Shown here in pieces: positions 11,501 through 23,500 of a stretch of DNA of 64,000 nt. This DNA comes from Sipunculus nudus (lineage: Eukaryota; Annelida; Sipuncula; Golfingiida; Sipunculidae), in the NCBI GenBank assembly GCA_026874595.1, contig CM049306.1, forward strand, positions 18,903,019-18,967,018, read 5' to 3'. Every line of letters begins with the position of its first letter. The first letter of the stretch is position 1. A program made the translations under genes and the position numbers. Under the pieces are notes generated by a model that saw only the letters and a list, made by a program, of their open reading frames with translations, had not been told where the DNA came from and ran no database searches.

Positions 11501-14500
11501 GGTGTGCCTGATCCCCACGAGTGTGAATGTGAAGAATGAGAAGAGTTACTCTAAGCAGCGATTGATCAGATCGACCATTAGCCGACAAAGCGTAAGTGGG
11601 GAGAGTTCAAGCAATTCTTGCTATCCCAATTTAATAAATAAAATCAGTGATGCAGAACTGCATGTGGGAACCAAGCATTTTTTTAAAATTTATATCAAAC
11701 TAAATCCTGGACAGGTTGCACTCTGCGATCAACATGATCGTCATTTGGATTATATTTATTTCCCATTAATGCCCATTACTGCCACCTGGTGGCAAATAAA
11801 GAGATGATTCATCAATGACAGCAAGGTTTCACATCTGCAAGGTTTCAATTTCTCCGCTTTTCCCCTACCGTGAATTTGAAACCACCACGAATAAGAAGCC
11901 AACAACAGTATACCATCTGCAAACATGATTTTCTAAACTTGCACAAGTTTGGTCATCTTGTTTCAAAATGAAAAGGATACTGTAATAGTCCCCTTTATTA
12001 TAGACAATTTTCTTACTTACCTGTAAGGCTCTCACCAAGATGGGGGTGTGAGTGGACACTGGATAATGATGTTGGGGTTGTCTGCCTTTGAGCTGGTACT
12101 GAAGATGGTCGGCTTACTGGGGCTCCTGCAAAAATGTACAATGATGGCAGTTGTAAGAAAACAGATTATAATTTCGTGAGGGCCATTAAGTACATAATAT
12201 AGACAGCTAGGTAATCAATTGAAAAATATGTTTTCATCTGTCCATCTGTAATTAACAATAGTTACACCAGTGATTACAAAGAGATATTCAGCTGCTGTAT
12301 GCCTGGTGAATGCTAGGGTCAGCTAGTCTGACATTACAATAGGTTTTTTTGTAGAATCAGCTTGTCTCTTATGATTGACAAATTGAAACTATGTTCAAAT
12401 ACTATCTTCAAGTCTAATATCTCTGACCATAACACTACTGTAAAGCAATCAGTAATCAATATGAAGAGTAGAGATGAATGCAAACTAACTATGAGATTAA
12501 GCCAGCTGCAGCTTAAAGGGGCCCATTCTGTTACCTGACCTGCATTAAATAAAGATAATCTCATGAACCTTTCACAAAAATAAGCCAAAAAGGGCTGATC
12601 CAATGAAGCAAAGGTTGTCCATTTTGTTTTTGTCACTGTACTGAAAACATGTGGGAAAACCAACTATTAAGACTGTCAGTTGTAATCCAAACATGTCCCA
12701 CAAGTACAAATCTGGTGGTAAATCAGATTATGCAATTGACAATATATGGACCTGCTTCATAGGTTCTTACCAACAGAGGACCATTCAACTTTTTTGGATG
12801 TTGGCATGAGACAACCATGGATCAGATGGGGTTTTCAGTTTTTTAACATGGTATGTGTATCATGTTTACTAATAGCTTGTACATAAACAAGCTAATACCC
12901 CATAGTTTTATAAGAACTTTTCTTAGCTGGAATTACCAACTATTTATTAACATTTACCCAGATTAAGCAAGGTTGAAGAGATCGGATAAATCCTACTAAC
13001 GAGGCAGGTGAAAAGCCAGCTTTAATGTACAGACATACCTGGTGCTGTATCACTGATGGATCTGGAGCCTCCAGTTAATGAAGATGATCCATGGCTGCCC
13101 ACTCCAGCTAATCCAACAAATGAGAACGCATCCAGATGTACTGAGGGATGCTGACGAATGTCATCCCTAGGTGGCATGGCAAGTACTTGGTCTCTTGATG
13201 CTACTCTTTTAGATGATGGTCTCACTGAGAAAATGAAAGCGCAATATTTATCATCAATTCAGATTGACCTACACTGTATTATGTGATTATATATAATAAT
13301 AAAATTAAAATATTGTACTCATTGCTTGCCGGAATCAAAGATTTCGGCAAGCATATTACTCAGTTGCGTATGTCTGTTTGTTGCTTGCCGGAAGATTTCC
13401 GGCAAGCATGTTGGTCAGTTGCGTATGTCCATTTGTCTGTTTTTTTGTTTGTTTTTTTGTGTGTTTGTCTGCGCTCTCCTGGCCACAATTTTGCAGCAAT
13501 CGACATGACCCTTACAGGGTTGATTGACAACCGAACACCCTGGAACCCTATTGTTTTTGGTCAACATTGCTCCAAGGTCAAGGGTCAAGGTCACGACAGG
13601 TGTGGTTAACGGTTTTTGCACAATAACTTTGCCATAAAAAGGCTTATCCACTTCTGCAATAGCTCATTTTTTTCGTCATCACCTGGCCTTTCTTTTGATA
13701 TGTAGCTTACTTAAATTTGCCGTTACCATGGTTACATTTTTTTGGGCAAAAATCATGGAAATTGGAAATAACACGACCATTTTTTTGTAACTTTGTCAGT
13801 TTTTAAGCTAGGCAGATCTAGTTTTCGGCATTTTGTTCCACATGACCAGCTTGACACGACAGAACTGAAAGTCACGCCAAATCTCGCGCCATATCTCGTC
13901 AAACGAGAAAAAAACGAGACTTCGCGGAAATGCTTATAACTCGGCGACTTTTACAGCTAGACAGGTCTGGTTTTCGGCATTTCGTTCCACCAAACAAGCT
14001 TGACACGACAGAGCTGCAAGACAGGCCAAATCTCGCACCGTATCTCGTCAAACGAGAAAACACGGGATGTCACGGAAATGCTTATAACTGGGCCAGTTTT
14101 ACAGCTAGACACGTCTGGTTTTCGGCAATTAGTTCCACTAGACCAGCTTGACACGACAGATATGCAAGTCTGGCAAAATCTCGCACCGTATCTCGTCAAA
14201 CGAGAAAACACGAAATTTCACGGAAATGCTTATAACTGGGCCAGTTTTACAGCTAGACACGTCTGGTTTCCGGCATTTCCTTCCACATGACCAGCTTGAC
14301 ACGATAGATGTGCAAGTCAGGCCAAATCTCGCACCCTATCTCGTCAAACGAGAAAACACGAGATTTCACGGAAATTCTTATAACTCGGCGAGTTTTACAG
14401 CTAGACAGGTCTAGTTTTCGGCATTTTCTTTCACATGACCTGCTGGACATGACAGAACTGAAAGTCAGGCCGAATGTCGCACCGTATCTCGTCAAACGAG

Positions 14501-17500
14501 AAAACATGAGATTTCACGGCATTGGTTATAATTCGGCGAGTTTTACAGATAGACAGGTCTGGTTTTCGGCATTTTGTTCCACTAGACCAGCTTGACACGA
14601 CAGACATGCATGTCAGGCAAAATCTCGCACCGTATCCCGTCAAACGAGAAAACACGAGATTTCACGGAACTGCAGCTAGACAGGTCTAGTTTTCGGCATT
14701 TAGTTCCACATGACCTGCTTGACATGACAGAACTCCAAGTCAGGCACAATCTCGCACCGTATCTCGTCAAACGAGAAAACACGAGATTTCACCAAAATGC
14801 TTTTAACTCGGCGATTTTTACAGGTACGAAGGTCTAGTTTTCGGCATTGTGTCACATATGAACTGCTTGATTAGATAAAAACCATAAGTCTGCCCAAATC
14901 TCGCACCATATCTTGTGCAACGTGAACAAACGAGATGTCACTGAAATGCTTATAACTCGGCGCCTTTTACAACAAAGTAGTTCTAGTTTTCGGCATTTTG
15001 TCACATGACCAGCTTGACATGACAAACCTGAAAACGTCTCACTGCTTCTTGTCAAACGAGATTAACGGGATTTCATGAAAAAATTTTGAACTTGGTCCCT
15101 TTTACACTAGAAAGATATGCAGCTGTTAAAGGTCAGCATGCATAAATAAACATATTATCCGTTTCTGCTGCCCCCACAATGTTACTCATTCATATGACTG
15201 TTTCTACATGCACTCTCTATCTATCTGTCTGAATCATTTCCATTTCCGGCAAGCGCGTGACCTCTGGTCATCTTGTCTGTTTGTTTGTTTGTTGCTTGCC
15301 GGAAATCTTCGATTTCCGCAAGCATATTGGTCAGTTGCGTATGTCTGTTTGTCTGTCTGTCTGTTTGTTTGTCTGCACTCTCCTGGCCACAATTTTGCCA
15401 CAATCACCTTGAAACTTACAGGGATGATAAAAAACATAATTTCTAGGTGCCCTATTGTTTTTGGTTAAAATAGGTCAAAGGTCAAGGTCAAGGTCACGAC
15501 AGGTATGGTTAACGGTTTTTGCACTATAACTTCGCAATAAATAGGCTTATCAACTTCTGCAATAGCTCATTTTTTTCGTCATCACCTGGCCTTTCTTTTG
15601 ACATGTAGCTTACTTAAATTTGCTGTTACCATGGTTACGCAATTTTGGGGAGAAATCATGGAATTTCCTGATATTTTTCAAATTTGCAGCAATCGTACTG
15701 ATTCTGAGATATTTTATGTAACACAAGAATATCTCGAAATTGTTTTTTCAGATTTTGGAAATGGCCGCCAGGGGGTGTTGCAGATGAAAAAACATGAAAA
15801 TTTGTTTTGGTTCTATACCTCCAGAACTATTAAACATTGGGCCATTTCCATCACAGCACCTTCAACTGGGGTCCATGGGCTTATTTTTGCGCATAGGTGC
15901 CAAAGTGCGCTATTGCCAGATTTCTCTATTTTTGGGGTAAAACTTTTGAATTTTGAAAATATGCAGTTTTCAGTTTCTAACTCTGTCAGTTTTTATGCTG
16001 GAGAGGTCAATTTTTTTGCATCTTGTAGCCCTTGGTGAGCTCTCGGTGATCCAATCAAAAATCTTGCAAAATCTCGCACCGTTTCTCGTCAAACGAGAGT
16101 CTTCGAGATTTCATTAAATATGACCTACAGGTTGCAATTTTTTTAACAATGGCTTTGAAATTGATATATTTTGTGTTATTTATAAATATCTCGAAATCAG
16201 TTTTTCATTTTTTGGAAATAGCCACCAGGGGGCGTGGTACCTGAAACACTGTAACATATCATTTTTCTGCAATATCTAAAATAATTTTAAACATGGCACA
16301 ATTTTTATCGTTGTATCTTAAACTAGGAAGATTGGCTTATTCCTCCGCACATGTAGCTTTGTACTGCCGTTACCATGGTTACCAAATTTGTGGGTTAAAC
16401 TTGACGATCTGAAAATATGCAGTTTTTGGCTTCTATCTCGGTTAATATTTATGTTTCAAGGGTCTAGTTTTTTGCATAAGGCTGCTTCCCCTTGGTTCTA
16501 AGTCATTCAATTGCAAGTCTCGTCAAATTTCGCTCGGTTTATCGTCAAACGAGAAAAAACGAGATTTCACGGAAATGCTTATAACTCGGCGACTTTTACA
16601 GCTACACAGGTCTAGTTTTCGGCATTTTATATAATATGACCAGCTTGACACGCCAGAAAAGAAATCAGGCCAAATCTCGCACCATATCTCGTCAAGCGAG
16701 AAAAAAACGAGATATCATGGAAATGCTTATAACTAGGCGACTTTTACAGCTACTCAGGTCTAGTTTTTGGCATTTGGTAACATTTGGCCAACTTGACATA
16801 GTAAAACTGCGATACTTGGCGAAATCTCGCACTACATCTGGTCAAATGTGGAAAAACGAGATTTCACAGAAATGCATATAAGTCAGCGCTTTTCACAGCT
16901 AGACAGGTCTAGTTTTTGGCATTCATTAACATTTGGACGGCTTGACATGACAAACCTGCAAGACTGGCCAAATCTCGCACCATATCTCGTCAAACGATAA
17001 AAAAGGAGATTTCACAGAAATGCTAATAACTCGGCAACTTTTACAGCTAGACATATGTAGTTTTCGCCATTTCATAACATTTAGAGAGTTTGATATGACA
17101 AATCTACAAGACTGGCCAAATCCTGCACCATATCTCGTCAAACGAGAAAACACGAGAGTAGACGAAAATGCTTATAACTCGGCGACTTTTACAGCTAGAC
17201 GGATCCAGTTTTCGCCATTTCGTAACGTTTGGCCGTCTTGACATAATAAAACTGCTCGTCTTGCCAAATCTCGTTCTATATCTCGTCAAGCGAGAAAAAA
17301 ACATGATTTCGCGTAAATGCTGATAACACGGCGACTTTTGCAGCTAGTTTGTTTTTTGGATAGGGCCACTAGGGGGCGCTGGATGCGAACCTCCCCTATA
17401 TATCATATTTTGGCCATATCTCCAAAATTATAAGCCTCAATTACATAAACTATAGCTTATTTTCTTCCTCTGAGTCTCCTCCATAACCTGGTGTAGTCAT

Positions 17501-20500
17501 CTGGTCACAATTTTGTGTCACCTTGTCAGTGTGTCTGTCTGTTTGTCAATTGTCCTCAAATTCGCCTGCTTGCTCTTGCGTCTCACATATAGCATTCTAC
17601 AGCCCCCAGTTTTGAAAGAATCTTTTTGAAACTATTACATCTTAAGTCTTACACTAATATCTCGAAACCAACTTTTCATTTTCCGGATATGGCCGCTAGG
17701 GGGCGCTGAACTCGAACCTCTCCCAACATATCATGCTTTGGTAATATGTCCAAAACTATAAACCTCAGTTACATAAACTGTAGCTTTTTTCTTCCTTTGA
17801 GTCTTCTCCATAACCTGGAGTAGTCATCTGGACTCAATCTTGAGTTACTTTGTCAGTGTGTCTGTCTGTTTGTCAGTTGTCCTCAAATTCGCCTGCTTGC
17901 TGGTTCTTGCGTCTCACATATAGCATTCTATAGGCCACAGTTTTGAGGGAATCCTTTTGAAACTATTACACCTTATGTCTTACACTAATATCTCGAAATA
18001 AATTTTTCATTTTCCGGATATTGCCACTAGTGCGCGCTGCACACGACCCTTACACACATACCATTGTATTGGCCATATCTCTACACCCAAAGCCTCAGTT
18101 ACATAAACTATAGCTTATTTTCTTCCTTTTAGTCATCTCCATAACCTGATTAAGGCATCTGGTTTCAAGCTTCTGTCACTTTGTCAGTGTGTCCATCTGT
18201 TTGTCCGTTATCCTCAAAGTCGCCTGCTTGCTGGTTCTTACGCCTTACATATAGCATTCTACAGGCCACAGCTTTGACGGAATCCTTTTGAAACTGGGAC
18301 ATCTCATGTCATACGCTAATAATACAAACCGCGTTTGTCGTTTTTGGAATATGTCCGCTAGAGGGCGCTACAGTCGAACCTCCCAAGTATATCATTAATT
18401 CGCCATACCTCCAAAACTATTAATCTAAATTACATTAATTATAACTCATTTTCTTCCTTTGAATCTTCTCCATAACCAGGTTAAGTCATCTGGTGTCAAT
18501 CTTGTCTCACAAAGTCAGTATGTCTGTCTGTTTGTCTTTTGTTGTCGGCTTTGTCTGCTTGCCTGTTCTTTTGTCTCATATGTCATTCTACGGGCCACAT
18601 ATTCTCAGCAATGTCCTTGAGAGTCATTCCATTGATAGAAAACCGACAAAATTTTCTGTCTGTCCATCTGTGTTTCACTTCCGATTTCCGGCAAGCGTTC
18701 GACCTATGGTCGTCTAGTTTGTTTGTTTGTCTGCACTCTCCTGGCCACAATTTTGCCACAATCACCTTGAAACTTACAGGGATGATGAAAAACATAATGT
18801 CTAGGTGCCCTATTGTTTTTGGTTAAAATAGGTCAAAGGTCAAAGGTCAAGGTCACGACAGGTATGGTTAACGGTTTTTGCACTATAACTTCGCCATAAA
18901 TAGGCTTATCCACTTCTGCAATAGCTCATTTTTTTCGTCATCACCTGGCCTGTCATCTGATGTGTAGCTGACTCAAATTTGAAGTAACCATGGTAACAAA
19001 TTTTTGGGGAAAAGTCATGATATTCGAAAATAAGGGGTCTTATTTTTCTAACTTTGTCAGTTTTAAAGCTAGAGTGATCTAGTTTTTTGCATCAGGAAGC
19101 AATCAACTAGTACTACAAGATTTTATTACAAGTCTTGCAGTATCTCGTAAAATATCTCGTGAATAGAGATATTTCGAGATTTAATTCATCTTGCACCAAA
19201 GGCCACATTATTGCAGGAATCTTTTTGAAACTGACATATTATAAGTCCTACACTAGTATCTCGAAATTGTTTTTTCATTTTTTGAATAAGGCCGCTAGGG
19301 GGCGCTGGATGCGAACCTCCCGAACATATCATATTTTGGCCATATCTCCAAAATTATAAGCTTCAATTACATAAACTATAGCTTATTTTCTTCCTCTGAG
19401 TCTTCTCCATAACCTAGTGTAGTCATCTGGTCACAATTTTGTGACACTTTGTCAGTGTGTCTGTCTGTTTGTCAGTTGTCCTCAAATTCGCCTTCTTGCT
19501 CTTGCGTCTCACATATAGCATTCTACAGGCCACAGTTTTGAAAGAATCCTTTTGAAACTATTACATCTTAAGTCTTACACTAATATCTCGAAACCAATTT
19601 TTCATTTTCCGGATATGGCCGCTAGGGGGCGCTGAACTCGAACCTCTCCCAACATATCATGCTTTGGCAATATCTCCAAAACTATAAACCTCAGTTACAT
19701 AAACTGTAGCTTTTTTCTTCCTTTGAGTCTTCTCCATAACCTGGATTAGTCATCTGGACTCAATCTTGAGTCACTTTGTTAGTGTTTTCGTCTGTTTGTC
19801 AGTTGTCCTCAAATTCGCCTGCTTAATTGTTGGCTCTTGCGTCTCACATGTAGCATTCTATAGGCCATAGTTTTGACGGAATCTTTTTGAAACTATTACA
19901 TCTTATGTCTTACACTAATATCTAGAAATAAATTTTTCATTTTCCGGATATGGCCACTAGTGGGCGCTGCACACGACCCTCACACATACCATTATATTGG
20001 CCATATCTCTACACCAAAAGCCTCTGTTATATAAACTATAGCTTATTTTCTTCCTTTGAATCTTCTCCATAACCTGATTAAGGCATCTGGTTTCAATCTT
20101 CTGTCACTTTGTCAGTGTGTCCATCTGTTTGACCGTTATCCTCAAAGTCGCCTGCTTGCTGGTTCTTACGCCTTACATATAGCATTCTACAGGCCACGGC
20201 TTTGACGGAATCCTTTCAAAACTGGGACATCTCATGTCATACACTAATAATACAAAACGCATTTGTCGTCTTCGGAATATGTCTGCTAGAGGGCGCTACA
20301 GTCGAGCCTCCCAAGTATATCATTAATTTGCCATACCTCCAAAACTATAAATCTAAATTACATAAATTATAACTCATTTTCTTCCTTTGAATCTTCTCAA
20401 TAACTAGCTTATGTCATCTGGTGTCAATCTTGTCTCACAAAGTCACTATGTCCCTCTGTTCGTCTTTTGTTGTCAGCTTTGTCTGCTTGCCTGTTCTTTT

Positions 20501-23500
20501 GTCTCATATGTCATTCTACGGGCCACATATTCTCAGCAATGTCCCTGAGAGTCATTCCATTAATAGAAAACCGACAATATGTTCTGTCTGTCCGTCTGTG
20601 TTTCACTTCCGAATTCAGGCAAGCGTTCGACCTATGGTCGTCTAGTTTGTTTGTTTGTCTGTCTGTCTGTCTGTGTACTCTCTACAGGCCACAATTTTCC
20701 AGCTATTGCTTTCAAACTTATACAGCTGGTAGACAATCAAAAGTCCTCGAGGCCTATTGTTATTGGGCGACATAGGTCCAAGGTCAAGGTCATCAAAAGT
20801 ATACAAAACGGTTTTTTGTTCATATCTGTGTTAATATTGGTCGTATCTACTTCAACAGTAGCTCATTTTAATCGTCATTCCAAGGCCTGTTTTCTGGTGT
20901 GTAGCTGACTCAATTTGCGGTAACCATGGTAACGCATTTTTGGGGAAAAGTGCTGATATTTTTCTAAATTTGTCAGTTTTAAAGCTACAGAGGTCTAGTT
21001 TTTTGCTTCAGGTAGCATTCACCTAGTACTACAAGATTCTATTAAGAGTCTCGCAATATCTCGTATAATATCTCGTCAAACGAGATAATTGGAGATTTCA
21101 GTAATCTTGCCCTGGAGGCCACAGTTTTGCAGGAATCTTTTTGAAACTGGCATATCTTAAGTCCTACATTATTATCTCGAAATCAATTTTTCATTTTTTT
21201 AATTCGGCCGCTAGGGGGCGCTGGGTGCAAACCTCTCCAACATATCATGTTTTGGCAATATCTCAAAAATTATAAGCCTCAATTACAAAAACTATAGTTT
21301 ATTTTTTTCATCTAAGTCTTCTTCATGAACTCGTTTAGTCATCTGGTCTCAATCTTGTGTCACTTTGTCTGTGTGTCCGTCTGTTTCTTAGTTGTCCTCA
21401 AATCCGCTTGCTTGCCGGTTCTTGCGTCTCACATGTAGCATTCTACAGGCCACAGTTTTGAAAGAATCCTTTTAAAACTATTACATCTTATGTCTTACAC
21501 TAATATTTCGAAACCGATTTTTCATTTTCCAGAATTGGCCGCCAGGGGGCAGTGCACTCAAACTTGCACAACATATCATTTTTTTGCCATATCTCCAAAA
21601 CTATTAACCTCATTTACATAAATTATAGCTTATTATCTTCCTCTTAGGTTTCTTCATAACATGATTAAGTCATTTGTTCTCAATCTTGGGTCAGTATGTT
21701 TGTCTGTTTGTCAGTTGTCCTCAATTTCGCCTGCTTCCTGGTTCTTGCGTCTCACATGTTGCATTCTACTGGCCACAGTTTTGCAGGAATCGTTTTGTAA
21801 ATTACACTTGTCATATATCGTGATGATATCTGGAAGCCCTATGTTTATTATTCAAATAAGTTAAAGATCAAGGTCAAGGTGATCAAAATATATCAAAATC
21901 TTATTTTCTTTAGAACTTTGTTAATATTGCTTCTTTCTTCACAAACTATGGATTATTTTCTTTCACTTTGACACTGCTCGTTTATCTGACTAACTTTACA
22001 TCATTTCCGGCAAGCGCGTGACCTCAGGTCATCTAGTATTTATTTTTTCAAATGACATAACAAAATGTTTAATCAGCAAATACAGATAGAGAATCTTTAA
22101 ACTTTTTCAGTATTTAATCACTTTGGCTAAAAATATAAATCAGAACTTTGCTCAAATCATACATATGGTAAATATGAACTGGACACTCTGGTAGCTGCAT
22201 TTTTTACTGATTCTCTTGAACTATGTAAATGGTCTATGCTTGAACTATTCTAAGTGTACAGTAGCTGTGCATTCTCCAAAGCAGCTGTCTGATCAAGGAA
22301 TGATTGTCACATTGGTAACCATCAGTATAACATATGAAAATAAATGTGAGAATTGATTTACCATGATGATGCTGCTGTCTGTGGAGTCTCAACGGAGTCC
22401 CTGGCTGAACGGGTTGCAAGTAACCGTGGGGTACTAACCCCACTCTACCGTGCACTTCTGCCTCACAATAACCGCAGCCATCCTTTGGACCTGGTGAGGA
22501 CAAACAGCTGTGGTTATGCTCAGCATTCCTGACATAGTATCTTCAATGATATGCCTTTTTACAGCAACTGATATGTCTTATAGCAGCAAACTGATCTAGA
22601 TAATCTCGCAATCATCCTATCTGCCTAATTTCATTAAAATCAACTAAATGGTTCTTGAGACATCTTGCAAACATGCACTCTCACACACAGGATGGAATAA
22701 AAACCCTCCTTTCATTTTGTGCCGGATTAATCATAATATTTGTGTTGAGTAATTTATGAACAGCTGGCTCACTAAAGAATAACTGTACTTTAAACATGTA
22801 AATTAATGCATCTTCTATTGACGAAAAAAAATTAACATCATCAAAAATGTGTTCTTAACAGGGATAACAAAGGTTGCTGAACTCACCTAATAATCTGACA
22901 GTGTCTCCCTCTGTGAGTGGAATCTCCAACTCTTGTCTGCCACTTTGAGAGTACAGGGTTGGATCATAGTCCTTCACTGCCCTGTAACAATTTGAAACAG
23001 AGCTAATATTTTTTAAAGTCTGTAGCTTAGGGACTTTGGCTTCAGCTGACCTTGACCTCTGATTATTTGGCAGGGTATTTGATGGCCTGCTCAAATGAGA
23101 TGTGTGGCCCGGCCTCTGCTGGTCTTCTTCTAGACTGCCCCAGTCAGTGCTACCAGCACTTTTTGAACGCTGTCTGTAGTCTGTGTTGACCAGTGTATGT
23201 TGTACTGGAGCTATTTCATGTTCTAGTGGCAGATCATCGGTGGACTCATGGGAGGACGCCCAGCGAGGGATTCTGGACGGCTGGCTGACTTTGTGAGGCA
23301 GCTCTTCAGGTAACCCAGAGGAGAAAAGCTGTAAATACAAAAAATTCACATTTATTCCCATAAATCATATGCAAGGCCTAATAAAATGCATTTACTAAAT
23401 AGTATTCTCATCAATTAGGCCCTGAGGCTCTAATAACTTTGTGGTGACCTTCCAATCCTTAAACACATTTACAGTAAATATATAAATTGCTGGGAAAATC

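Larger units (their letters stand above)
15293..22036. mobile_element. Composite repeat, second element (6.7 kb) with 330-bp and 147-bp arrays
   Basis: It begins ttgcttgccggaaatcttcg and ends atttccggcaagcgcgtgac plus ctcaggtcatct, the same termini as the neighbour at 13.3 kb. The interior holds a second 147-bp array, then repeated 330-bp units in a 1.92-kb higher-order arrangement. There is no transposase-like ORF, so it is non-autonomous or satellite-like. Confidence 0.65.

Noticed and set aside
11301-11807. 168-codon ORF on the plus strand
   Set aside because: It sits inside a putative mobile element in an intron on the opposite strand. No recognisable domain and no similarity between units support it.
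15598-16038. 146-codon ORF on the plus strand
   Set aside because: It lies wholly inside the composite repeat and overlaps a repeated block with the CTCF-like word. Composition is repeat-like (Phe-rich).
13930-17304. Many 60-96 codon ORFs on both strands with similar peptides
   Set aside because: They arise because the tandem unit is 147 bp (49 codons) and lacks stops in several frames. There is no start context, splice context or protein character.
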